The translations under genes and the position numbers were made by a program. This document shows positions 26,669 through 34,240 of a stretch of 64,000 nt of DNA, in pieces. This DNA is from Brevundimonas halotolerans (GTDB lineage Bacteria > Pseudomonadota > Alphaproteobacteria > Caulobacterales > Caulobacteraceae): positions 124,001 to 188,000 of the forward strand of contig NZ_QTTA01000010.1 of NCBI RefSeq assembly GCF_003730275.1. Reading direction: 5' to 3'. A model generated the notes under the pieces. The model did not search any database. It worked only from the letters and a program-made list of their open reading frames with translations, and was not told the origin of the DNA. Within the stretch, counting starts at the first letter, position 1, and the number at the start of each line of letters is the position of its first letter.

Positions 26669-27138
26669 CAGGGGGTCTCGTCCTTCCAGCGCGCCAGTGC
26701 GGCGCGATCTTCGTCAACGGGTTCGATCCAGCGTGTGCCGGAAGGGCCGGTCTCGCGTTTCCAGAATGCGGCCTCGGTCTTGAGCCTGTCCATCAGATAG
26801 TCCGCCGCCGCGAAGGCTTCGCGACGGTGGGCAGCGGCGGCCGCGACGAAGACGATAGTCTCGCCGGGGACGATCTCGCCGCATCGATGGACCACGACCA
26901 GATCCGTAACCGGAAAGCGCGCTGCGACGGCTTCGGCGATATCCTGCATCGACCGCTCGGTCATGCCCGGATACCAGTCGAGCGTAAGGGTTTCGACGAA
27001 CGAGCCGTCCTTGCCAGTGCCCCGGGCAAGGCCGGTGAACGTGACCACGGCACCGTCGCCCGTGCGGCCGGCGAGAAAGGCCTCAAGCTCCGCAGGGGCG
27101 GACAGGGGCGTGCTGATGAGCCTGACGTCGAGGGCCAA
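26668..27138 (-). CDS. moaE: Molybdopterin synthase catalytic subunit
   Basis: 156 residues if translation starts at the TTG at 27138, one base after the moaD stop and preceded by a G-rich stretch; this gives the N-terminus (M)ALDVRLIS. Any ATG start would fall inside moaD. Motifs VVTFTGLARG, VVHRCGEIVPGE, AAHRREAF and the catalytic-lysine segment KTEAAFWKRE are intact. MoaE moves two sulfurs from MoaD onto the pterin. Confidence 0.92.
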   Translation of the reverse strand: MALDVRLISTPLSAPAELEAFLAGRTGDGAVVTFTGLARGTGKDGSFVETLTLDWYPGMTERSMQDIAEAVAARFPVTDLVVVHRCGEIVPGETIVFVAAAAAHRREAFAAADYLMDRLKTEAAFWKRETGPSGTRWIEPVDEDRAALARWKDETP

Positions 27139-27139
27139 C

Positions 27140-27388
27140 TCAGCCCCCCGAAAACAGGGAAAAGAACGCGATCTCCTGACCCGGGCGGGCGAGGGAGTCC
27201 TCACTGACCACAACCATGTCGACCGAGGCGCGGACGTCGGGGCGCAGCAGGGCGTCTGCCGCGACCTCGTCGCGCTCGGCCAGCAGGTTGCGGATCTCAC
27301 GAACCGTAAGGCCCTCGCTCGGCAGGTCGAAGCTCCCTTCAGGGCCCAGACGTTCGCCGACCCGGCCGAAGAACAGGATAGGGGTCAT
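27140..27388 (-). CDS. moaD: Molybdopterin synthase sulfur-carrier subunit
   Basis: 82 residues from the ATG at 27388 with GGAG at 6 bp. It is a ubiquitin-like fold and ends in the required Gly-Gly (FSLFSGG), which is thiocarboxylated. It follows the decarboxylase gene by 13 bp and precedes moaE by one base. Confidence 0.93.
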   Translation of the reverse strand: MTPILFFGRVGERLGPEGSFDLPSEGLTVREIRNLLAERDEVAADALLRPDVRASVDMVVVSEDSLARPGQEIAFFSLFSGG

Positions 27389-27401
27389 GGTCGTCTCCAT
27401 T

Positions 27402-29180
27402 TCAGGCTGCCTTTGCTTCGTCGGGGCCAGCCAGGGCTCGGCGCAACTCCTCAATGAAGCGAGGCAGCAGGTCGTGCCGCACCGAGGAGTCAGACCAATA
27501 GGGGTTCATGAAGACGCAGCGGATCACCAGCATCCCGGCATCACCCTCGGATCGGTCATTATAGCCGCCATGGCCGCTGAGCAGATTGGCGATGAGTGCG
27601 GCGTTGTCGGCACCAAGTGTCGTCTTGGACACGGCGAAATGCGGAGATCTCTGGAAATGATCAAAGACAGCCTGGGTACGGACGTTGGAATGGCTCAGCG
27701 CCTCGCCGGCTCGAGCCAGCGAGAAGCAGGCGATATTGCTGTCGGCGGGCAGGAAACACGCTTCCGGGACAGCTTCCCGTACGGCGGCTTCGAAAGCCTG
27801 GCGGGTCTCAACCGTAGTGGCCATCAGAGCCCCGAGGCCGTCCGCGCCGAAGCCGAGGGTTTCCGCCGTCAGCCAGGTCGCCGCGGCGCCTGCCGCCGAC
27901 CGCGACCCTTCCAGAGTGGACGACCACTTTCCGTCGCCAAGTTCCGGCCGGTCCAGATAGGGAGCGTCAAAGGCGGAGACGGCGTAATGTTCGGCGTCCG
28001 GCGTCAGGAAGGCTCCGCAGGCATAGGGCACATAGCCCAGCTTGTGCGGGTCGATGGTGATCGAATCCGAACGTCCCATGGCCCGCAGTGCGGCGGCCGT
28101 CTCCGGGGCCAGGGTTGCTTCTGACGGGCCGTCCAGCATGGCCCGGAGAAAGCCGCCATAGGCCGCATCGACGTGGCGCCAGATGCGCCAACCCCGCTCC
28201 GCCCGCCACAGGTCCAACCGGTCATAGAGGCGATCGAGGGGATCAATGGCCCCTGTCTCGGTGGCCCCGGCCACGGCGACAGCCATAAGGATCGGTCTCC
28301 CATCAGCCTGGGCGCGCTCCACCTGACGTTCGAAATTGGCGAGGTCCAGGTGACCGCCCTTGTCCAGGGCCACGCTCCAGATCGCCTCTCCGCCGAGGCC
28401 GAACACGTTGGCGGACTTGCTCCAGGAATAGTGCCGGTTTCCGGGAACAAGCATTATCGGTCCTCGATAATCCCGTCCTGACGCCCGACTGATCCGACGC
28501 CAGACATCGCCCGGATTGGACGCCGCCGCGCTACAGGACTTCAGGACATCGTCCGGGACGCCGTAAAGAGTCTGCAGGTGGCGGAACTGGTTCCAGCCCA
28601 TATGGGCCGCCGCGAAGGGGTCCAGGGGTGCACCGTCGGTTTCGGAAATATGCAGCGCCAGTGCCAGCCAATGATCCAGTCTGTAGCGCGCGCGCCAGAC
28701 GGCCTCGAAGTTGGCGACCGTCCCACCGGAGGTGAAATGCCCCTGGGCCTGCGCGGGATCATAGCCCAGCATGCCGGCCAGGGCGGCGATGGCCTCGGTC
28801 TCGATCACGCTGCCGACGCGACTGGCGTCGCGCGAACTGTTGTTGGGATTGTGTAGCATGGCCGCGAACCAGCCCAGCAGACCCGGCAGGGACAGATCAG
28901 CCTTCATGTGGGCGATGTAGCGGGGAGAAAAGGTCGGGGTCTCCGCCGTCAGGGCATCGCAGAGTGTCAGCAGCCGGCGTCCGAGCCGATCGCCCTCGTG
29001 CAAAGGAGCACCGGAAGCGGGCGCCGCGTCATTGGAAGCGCTGTCCTCAAAGCGACCGGATCGCCAGCGGAACCAGTGGTCGAGGGTCGCGTCGATCTCG
29101 TTGCGTAGACGGCGCTCACCTTCCGATCGCGCTCCTGGAAAATAGGAACTTACGAGCTCGCGCGACGGATCAGCGGTCAT
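27402..29180 (-). CDS. PLP-dependent group II decarboxylase, substrate unknown
   Basis: 592 residues from the ATG at 29180 (an ATG at 29288 would overlap the FNR-like box). It belongs to the fold-type I pyridoxal-phosphate decarboxylases (glutamate/tyrosine/aromatic amino acid group). The cofactor lysine is in ITIDPHKLGYVPYACGAF. The Asp that contacts the pyridine nitrogen is in HVDAAYGG. ETGAIDP and GNRHYSWSKSANVFGLG are further family blocks. The substrate cannot be told. It leads an operon whose other five members all make molybdenum cofactor, which is unusual. Confidence 0.85.
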   Translation of the reverse strand: MTADPSRELVSSYFPGARSEGERRLRNEIDATLDHWFRWRSGRFEDSASNDAAPASGAPLHEGDRLGRRLLTLCDALTAETPTFSPRYIAHMKADLSLPGLLGWFAAMLHNPNNSSRDASRVGSVIETEAIAALAGMLGYDPAQAQGHFTSGGTVANFEAVWRARYRLDHWLALALHISETDGAPLDPFAAAHMGWNQFRHLQTLYGVPDDVLKSCSAAASNPGDVWRRISRASGRDYRGPIMLVPGNRHYSWSKSANVFGLGGEAIWSVALDKGGHLDLANFERQVERAQADGRPILMAVAVAGATETGAIDPLDRLYDRLDLWRAERGWRIWRHVDAAYGGFLRAMLDGPSEATLAPETAAALRAMGRSDSITIDPHKLGYVPYACGAFLTPDAEHYAVSAFDAPYLDRPELGDGKWSSTLEGSRSAAGAAATWLTAETLGFGADGLGALMATTVETRQAFEAAVREAVPEACFLPADSNIACFSLARAGEALSHSNVRTQAVFDHFQRSPHFAVSKTTLGADNAALIANLLSGHGGYNDRSEGDAGMLVIRCVFMNPYWSDSSVRHDLLPRFIEELRRALAGPDEAKAA

Positions 29181-29252
29181 CGGAACGTGGGTTGCCTCTC
29201 TGCCCGGGCCGGGCTGGTCCGCTGGATTTACAACCTCCGTTGTCAAAACGAA

Positions 29253-29266
29253 TTGGCATCCATCAA
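29253..29266 (-). promoter_or_regulatory. Imperfect FNR-type box before the decarboxylase-moa operon
   Basis: TTGGCATCCATCAA has one mismatch to TTGAY-N4-RTCAA. Its centre lies about 80 bp before the decarboxylase ATG, the same spacing class as the other boxes in the window. Weaker match, so moderate confidence only. Confidence 0.5.
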
Positions 29267-29352
29267 GTGCCCGGACGACCCCCATCAAAGACCCGGGGCG
29301 CCCTCAGCGCCAACCACGTCTCGTGGCGGCCTGCACATGCAATCATCCCAGC

Positions 29353-29760
29353 TCAGGCGATCTCAAGGAAGTCGCCGTCGGGTCCATAGGCCGCGAAGCC
29401 GCCAATACGGCCGTCGCGCACGGCCTGGACCATGGTCTCCAGGGCGAGGTCGATTCGGGCCTTGTCAGGCGGACGTCCGGCTTGTCCGGACAGGCTCGCG
29501 GCGAACACGACGCTCCAGGGCGGGCCGGCCTCCTCAGCCTCCGAGACGAGCGCCTTGAAGTCCGGCAGGTCGCGCGGGGCCTTGTCGACGCACATCAGTG
29601 GCCCGAGCGCGCCTCCCTTTCCTGATCGAAAGCGTGCCTCCTGCTCCGGCGTGGCCCTGTCGGGCAGTTCGGCACCGGCAAAGACGAATAGCAGGCGCTG
29701 CGGTTCCGGCTCGGCGGCGGCGGCGGCGAGGAGTTGCTGGAAGTGCTCATTGGGGTTCAT
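29353..29760 (-). CDS. Conserved hypothetical protein (unknown function)
   Basis: 135 residues starting MNPNEHFQQLL. From memory the sequence fits a widespread proteobacterial family with core motifs RLLFVFAGAELPD, GALGPLMCVDK and VVFAASLSGQ. Members are sometimes labelled ribonucleotide reductase subunit alpha, but no reductase motif is present, so I do not accept that name. It contains one cysteine in the conserved LMCVDK. It is monocistronic as far as can be seen and lies 87 bp beyond the FNR-like box of the divergent-facing operon. Confidence 0.75.
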   Translation of the reverse strand: MNPNEHFQQLLAAAAAEPEPQRLLFVFAGAELPDRATPEQEARFRSGKGGALGPLMCVDKAPRDLPDFKALVSEAEEAGPPWSVVFAASLSGQAGRPPDKARIDLALETMVQAVRDGRIGGFAAYGPDGDFLEIA

Positions 29761-29896
29761 CGGACAGACGTTACGACAATCAGGTCCTTCGTGTCTCGCA
29801 GGCTCGAAGCTTTCATGAGTTACCTTTGCGGTCGCGGGGTCCGTCGCCCGGGCAGCGATGTGGTGACCCCCGGTCGTCACAGAAGGATTGTCGGCC

Positions 29897-29913
29897 GATC
29901 GTCAGGGACGATC
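29897..29913. repeat. Inverted repeat in intergenic DNA
   Basis: GATCGTC-AGG-GACGATC is a perfect 7-bp inverted repeat with a 3-bp spacer in the 235-bp gap 29761-29995. It could be an operator or a small hairpin. A weaker GTGAC..GTCAC pair lies just before it (29863-29880). Nothing else in this gap is recognisable. Confidence 0.4.
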
Positions 29914-29995
29914 CACCACAGCCACGAAGCGATCCAGAGGCACCGCTGATCCCGGGAACGGCATCGGTCAGCGACCCGAGCATGGCTTGCTCTGG

Positions 29996-30190
29996 TCAAC
30001 CTGGAGAAGCCCGTAGCACGCTGAGTACGACGGAGGGGACTGGTAGCGACTTGCCTTGAAGGTGGTCAGCGGCTCCTCTCAGGCCTTCCAGCGCCTCGGG
30101 CCAGAGCTTCTCTCGCTCCGCTGCCTCGAAGTTCATCTCCAGGGAGCATGCGAGTTCATGGGCGAGAATGATGATGAGGTCGGTGGTCAT
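29996..30190 (-). CDS. Small hypothetical protein
   Basis: 64 residues, MTTDLIIILAHELACSLEM at the start. The ATG at 30190 has AGAGGA about 7 bp upstream, which favours it over the longer frame from 30337. Mostly helical and acidic; no family recognised. It sits in the boundary zone between the anaerobic block and gmk. The 231 bp between it and gmk hold no gene that I can support, only a CGACAC..GTGTCG inverted repeat at 30235-30259. Confidence 0.5.
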   Translation of the reverse strand: MTTDLIIILAHELACSLEMNFEAAEREKLWPEALEGLRGAADHLQGKSLPVPSVVLSVLRASPG

Positions 30191-30421
30191 TGTGGTTCCT
30201 CTGAACGAAAGTGAGCGGAGAGCAGGGCCCCTTGCGACACGGCCCGGTTTGCGGTGTCGCCGTCGGCGCCCTATTGGGTGAGCAAGGCGTGTGGCGCGCA
30301 CGGAATCGCCGTTCGCATCCTTCAGCCAGGAAGCCATCTTGCTGTGGGTCTGGTGTGGGTGCGAATTCGGTGAGTTCCAAAAACTGACTTTTAAACAATG
30401 CGCTGTGGATTAGGATTCAGA

Positions 30422-31063
30422 ATGTCGAATGACCGTATGCCCCGCCGCGGCGTCCTGCTGATCGTGGCCAGCCCGTCGGGCGCGGGCAAGACCTCGCTGT
30501 GCCGGCGGTTGATGGCCGATCACGGGGGGCTGGAGCTGTCGGTCAGCATGACGACGCGGCCGATCCGTCCGGGCGAACAGGCGGGGCGGGACTATCACTT
30601 TGTCGACGAGGCCGAGTTTCAGCGCCTGATTGAGGCCGATGCCTTTCTCGAATGGGCCAATGTTCACGGCAATCTGTACGGCTCTCCGCGCGCGCCGGTC
30701 GACCGGGCGCTGGCCGAGGGCCGCGACGTCCTGTTCGACATCGACTGGCAGGGCGCGCGCGAAGTGGCCCGCCGCTGTCCCGAGGACGCGGTGCGGGTGT
30801 TCATCCTGCCGCCCAGCCTTGAGGAACTGCGCCGTCGTCTGGTGACCCGCTCGCAGGATGCGGAAGAGGTCATCGACCGCCGCATCCGCAACGCCAAGGG
30901 TGAGATCGAGCACGCCACCGAGTTCGACTATGTGTTCGTCAACGACGACTTCGACCGCTCCTATGCGGAACTGGCCCACATCTATCATGCGGAGCGGTCG
31001 CGCCGGTTTCGCAACGTCTGGGTCAGCGGCTATCAGCAGGCTTTGCTGAACGAGAAGGTCTGA
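30422..31063 (+). CDS. gmk: Guanylate kinase
   Basis: 213 residues from the ATG at 30422 (an upstream start at 30398 adds eight residues). It phosphorylates GMP to GDP. The P-loop is ASPSGAGKTS, and the GMP-binding part includes MTTRPIRPGEQ, YHFVDEAEF and LYGSPRAPV; DIDWQGAREV is typical. The length is standard. In relatives it usually follows a yicC-type gene, which is absent here. Confidence 0.97.
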   Translation: MSNDRMPRRGVLLIVASPSGAGKTSLCRRLMADHGGLELSVSMTTRPIRPGEQAGRDYHFVDEAEFQRLIEADAFLEWANVHGNLYGSPRAPVDRALAEGRDVLFDIDWQGAREVARRCPEDAVRVFILPPSLEELRRRLVTRSQDAEEVIDRRIRNAKGEIEHATEFDYVFVNDDFDRSYAELAHIYHAERSRRFRNVWVSGYQQALLNEKV

Positions 31064-31067
31064 CGCC

Positions 31068-31496
31068 TCAGGCCGGCAGGTCCGGATTGGTGTTGATCAT
31101 CCAGGGAATGCCGAAACGGTCGATGAGGCTGCCGAAGCCCGGCGACCAGAACGACTCCCCGAAGGGCATCACAACCTTGCCCCCCTCGGACAGGGCGTCG
31201 AACCAGCGACGGGCCTCGGCGACGTCATGGGTGTGCAGGGTAACGTCGAAGCCGTTCTTCGGCTTGTCGATGCCGGGAGCCCACTGGACATCCATATCGG
31301 CGCCCATGATGGCCTGATCCCCGATTTGCAGCCAGCCATGCATCAGCCAGTCTTTCATATGCTCCGGCACTCCCATGTCGGGCGGCCCGTCGCCGTAGGG
31401 CATGGCGGCGGTGATCTCTCCGCCGAGAACCCTGGCGTAGAATTCGAAGGCCTCGCGGCATTGGCCGCGGAAGCTGAGGCTGGTCACGATCTTCAT
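31068..31496 (-). CDS. VOC-family protein, PhnB-like
   Basis: 142 residues in the vicinal-oxygen-chelate fold, with the PhnB-type pattern LSFRGQCREAFEFYARVLGGEI, MPYGDGPPD and a C-terminal GSLIDRFGIPWMIN. The substrate is unknown; metal binding cannot be assumed. It is the last gene of the ArsR-SRPBCC-SRPBCC-VOC set, 17 bp after the second SRPBCC gene. Confidence 0.85.
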   Translation of the reverse strand: MKIVTSLSFRGQCREAFEFYARVLGGEITAAMPYGDGPPDMGVPEHMKDWLMHGWLQIGDQAIMGADMDVQWAPGIDKPKNGFDVTLHTHDVAEARRWFDALSEGGKVVMPFGESFWSPGFGSLIDRFGIPWMINTNPDLPA

Positions 31497-31513
31497 GGTG
31501 GTGTCCTTCCGTT

Positions 31514-31990
31514 TTAATCCCTGTGGGCGGCCAGCCAGGCCTCAAGCCGGTCGGTCGTGCTGGTCCAGCCATGGCGATGGCCGGTCAGGCTCTGTTCGGA
31601 CTTCAGGCCCGCGTGGGTGAGGTCCATGTGGGTCTTGCCGTCGTCGGTGTCGCTGAACACCACGGTCACGAGCGTGTCGGCGGGCGGGCCGTCCTCGTGG
31701 CTCTCGTCCCATTTGAAGGTGAAGACGAGGCGTTCGTTCTCGACGATCTCGAGATAGATGCCGCCCTGCCAGAGCTCCTCGCCCGTTTCGACCGAGCGCA
31801 GGCATTTGCGCCACTCGCCCCCCACGCGGAAATCCTGGGTGGCGCTGATGGCCGGCCATTCGACCGGGCCCATCCATTGAACGGCCATCTCGGGGCGGGT
31901 CCAGGCCATCCAGACCAGCGGGCGGGGCGCGTCGAACACCCGCGTAATATGCAGGGTGGGGCGGGTCGCAAGATCGTCGGTCACGGCCAT
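31514..31990 (-). CDS. SRPBCC (AHSA1-type) domain protein
   Basis: 158 residues with the helix-grip pattern of the AHSA1/START-like superfamily: ITRVFDAPRPLVWMAWTRPE at residues 15-34 and a C-terminal helix after GHRHGWTSTTDRLEAWL. Such proteins bind hydrophobic ligands. In these ArsR-linked sets the ligand is not known. One base separates it from the preceding SRPBCC gene. Confidence 0.85.
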   Translation of the reverse strand: MAVTDDLATRPTLHITRVFDAPRPLVWMAWTRPEMAVQWMGPVEWPAISATQDFRVGGEWRKCLRSVETGEELWQGGIYLEIVENERLVFTFKWDESHEDGPPADTLVTVVFSDTDDGKTHMDLTHAGLKSEQSLTGHRHGWTSTTDRLEAWLAAHRD

Positions 31991-31991
31991 G

Positions 31992-32492
31992 TCAGAAGGT
32001 CTTCACCAGCTCGGCCAGCTGGTCGGCGCACTGAGCCCAGCCGTCGTGGAAGCCCATTTCCTCGTGCTGCTTTTTCGTGGCCTCGTTCCAGTGATGGGCG
32101 GTGGCCGTGTATTTTGTGCGGCCGTCGGGCAGGGGCTCCAGCTCGATGCGGCTGACCATGAAGGGCTGGCCGGCGGGCTTCCAGTCGGGCGTCAGGCCGT
32201 CGGTCGAGACGATGCGCCGGTTGGGGATGACCTCGAGGAAGACGCCGGTGTTCGGGAATTCCTGACCGTCGGGTGAGCGCATGATGAACTGTGTCAGGCC
32301 GCCGGGGCGGGGGTCACAGACCGCGTCGGTGATGGTCCAGGGTTTGGGGGCCAGCCATTGTTTGATCAGTTCAGGCTCGGTCCAGGCGCGGAAGATCTTT
32401 TCGGGAGGGGCGTCGATGATGCGCTCCAGCACGAGATCGAAGCTGTGGGCGGCGCCGTCGGTGTCGCACGGGTTATCAGTTTCGTTGACCAT
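31992..32492 (-). CDS. SRPBCC (AHSA1-type) domain protein
   Basis: 166 residues, second member of the same superfamily: LERIIDAPPEKIFRAWTEPE, then a C-terminal GFHDGWAQCADQLAELV helix. Its start overlaps the ArsR-type regulator gene by 17 bp, so expression should follow that regulator. Function unknown. Confidence 0.85.
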   Translation of the reverse strand: MVNETDNPCDTDGAAHSFDLVLERIIDAPPEKIFRAWTEPELIKQWLAPKPWTITDAVCDPRPGGLTQFIMRSPDGQEFPNTGVFLEVIPNRRIVSTDGLTPDWKPAGQPFMVSRIELEPLPDGRTKYTATAHHWNEATKKQHEEMGFHDGWAQCADQLAELVKTF

Positions 32493-32823
32493 CGTCTTTG
32501 CCTTTCTGCAGATTTCTCAGATAGCTATCGAGACGATCAAACGAGGCGTCCCAGTAGCGGCGATAGTGTTCCAGCCAGTCGGCCACGCCCTTCAGCGCCA
32601 TGGGTTCCAGCTTGGCCGGGCGCCACTGGGCCTCGCGGCTGCGGCTGATGAGGCCGGCCTTTTCGAGCACCTTCAGATGTTTCGACACGGCCGGCAGGCT
32701 CATGTCGAACGGTTCGGCCAGTTCATTGACGCTGGCCTCGCCCTCGCACAGCCGTGCCAGAATGGCCCGACGGGTCGGGTCGGCGAGGGCTGCAAACTTG
32801 GCGCTGAGGGGGTCGGGGGTCAT
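32476..32823 (-). CDS. ArsR/SmtB-family transcriptional regulator
   Basis: 115 residues from the ATG at 32823; the open frame before it is not protein-like. Winged helix-turn-helix with LADPTRRAILARLCEG and LAEPFDMSLPAVSKHLKVLEKAGLI. No metal-binding cysteine pair is seen, so it is unlikely to sense metals. It heads the small operon with two SRPBCC genes and the VOC gene and probably represses it. Confidence 0.9.
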   Translation of the reverse strand: MTPDPLSAKFAALADPTRRAILARLCEGEASVNELAEPFDMSLPAVSKHLKVLEKAGLISRSREAQWRPAKLEPMALKGVADWLEHYRRYWDASFDRLDSYLRNLQKGKDDGQRN

Positions 32824-32877
32824 GGCGGCTTTCGTGTGAAACTGAGGGGTTAAATATCCGGCAGCCGCCCATTTGTC

Positions 32878-32889
32878 AACCGGTCGGTT
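32878..32889. promoter_or_regulatory. Possible operator of the ArsR-type regulator
   Basis: AACCG-GT-CGGTT is a perfect inverted repeat about 55 bp before the regulator ATG, in a short AT-richer stretch (32850-32892). Suits an autoregulatory operator; no direct proof. Confidence 0.4.
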
Positions 32890-32975
32890 AAATGAAGCCG
32901 CACGAGCAGAATTCGGCGGGAGACAGGCAGGCCACATTGAGGGATGCTGGGGGCGTCCCTATGCTGGAGCCCGCC

Positions 32976-33458
32976 ATGAAAACCATCCTCCTCATCGTCG
33001 CCGCCCTGACGCTTCTGACCGGCCCAGCGCGGGCCCAGAGCGAGGACCCGGGCGCAGTCATCGACGCCCTGCACCAGGCGGCGCGCGAGGCGGACGGTGC
33101 GGCCTACTTCGCCCTGTTCACCCCGGATGCGCGCTTCATCGGCACGGACGTGACCGAGCGCTGGACCGTGGCGGAGTTCGAAGCCTATGCCACGCCCTAT
33201 TTCAGCCGGGGGCAGGGGTGGGACTATCAGGTCGTCAGCCGCGAGTTGTCGATCCTGCCGCTCGACTGCCGCTGCGTCGCCGTCTTCGATGAGGTGCTGG
33301 AGAATGCCAGCTATGGCACTGTGCGGGGCTCGGGCGTGCTGCGGTTGACCGATGACGGCTGGAAGATCGAGCAATATGTCCTCAGCTTTGCCGTGCCCAA
33401 TGACGTTGCGCGCGATGTTGTCGCCGTGATCCGCGCCGGGGAAGCCGCTCGGCCCTGA
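32976..33458 (+). CDS. Secreted NTF2/SnoaL-like protein
   Basis: 160 residues from the ATG at 32976, chosen because it places a signal peptide (MKTILLIVAALTLLTGPARA) at the N-terminus. The mature part looks like a small NTF2-like alpha+beta fold: AVIDALHQAAREADGAAYFA, LFTPDARFIGTDVTERW, then GVLRLTDDGWKI. Function unknown. Its stop codon overlaps the recO start (TGATG). Confidence 0.78.
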   Translation: MKTILLIVAALTLLTGPARAQSEDPGAVIDALHQAAREADGAAYFALFTPDARFIGTDVTERWTVAEFEAYATPYFSRGQGWDYQVVSRELSILPLDCRCVAVFDEVLENASYGTVRGSGVLRLTDDGWKIEQYVLSFAVPNDVARDVVAVIRAGEAARP

Positions 33459-34189
33459 TGGAGTTCGAGGACGACGCCTTTGTGCTCTCGGCCCGTCCGC
33501 ATGGCGATACGGGCGTGGTGGCTGACCTGCTGACCGAACATCACGGACGGCGGCTGACCTATGTCGCGGGCGGGGCCTCGCGGCGCATGAAGCCCTTTCT
33601 GCAGCCGGGGTCGCGAGTGCGGGCCGCGTTTCGCTCGCGCGACGACAGCCAGCTGGGTTCGGCCCGGCTGGAGCCGCGCGGCGAGGATATCAGCCGGCTG
33701 TTCGATTCACCGCTGGCCCTGGCGGGGTTGGCCGCTGCCACCGCTGTGGTGCAGGGCGCGCTGCCCGAGCGAGAGCCGGAGCCCGGCATCTTTGCGGCGA
33801 TGGAGGCGCTGATGTCGGCCTTCGCCCATGATGCGGTCTGGCCGGCGGTGTTCATTCGCTTCGAACTGGGCCTGCTGGCCAGTCTGGGCTTTGGCCTCAA
33901 TCTGGATGTGTGCGCGGTGTCGGGGTCGACGGACGATCTGGCCTGGGTCAGCCCGCGCACGGGCCGGGCGGTCAGCCGGACCGAGGGCGCGCCCTATGCC
34001 GAGCGGCTGCTGGGCCTGCCGCCTTTCCTGCTGGGCAATCAGGCGGCGGTCGTTGAGGGGGATGTCGGTCTGGGTCTGGCCCTGACCGGCCATTTCCTCG
34101 AGGCCTGGGTGTTCCATCCGCGTGACAGGCCGCTGCCGCCCGCGCGGGACTGGATGGTCGAGCGCTTGCAACGATCCGGCTTGTTGTAG
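33458..34189 (+). CDS. recO: DNA repair protein RecO
   Basis: 243 residues. The N-terminal OB-fold (DDAFVLSARPHGDTGVVADLLTEHHGR) and the later helical part (FIRFELGLLASLGFGLNLDVCAV) are typical. RecO loads RecA at gaps with RecR. The zinc cysteines of some RecO proteins are reduced to one here, as in many alphaproteobacteria. It is translationally coupled to the preceding gene. Confidence 0.92.
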   Translation: MEFEDDAFVLSARPHGDTGVVADLLTEHHGRRLTYVAGGASRRMKPFLQPGSRVRAAFRSRDDSQLGSARLEPRGEDISRLFDSPLALAGLAAATAVVQGALPEREPEPGIFAAMEALMSAFAHDAVWPAVFIRFELGLLASLGFGLNLDVCAVSGSTDDLAWVSPRTGRAVSRTEGAPYAERLLGLPPFLLGNQAAVVEGDVGLGLALTGHFLEAWVFHPRDRPLPPARDWMVERLQRSGLL

Positions 34190-34240
34190 GCGCGGTTGCG
34201 GGACTAGGGTCGCGCCGAAAGAAATCGGGGAAGTCACACC

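Noticed and set aside
29353-29760. Name ribonucleotide reductase subunit alpha for the 135-residue protein
   Set aside because: No reductase motif, wrong size, and a full nrdJ is encoded nearby; the label appears to be a carried-over annotation.
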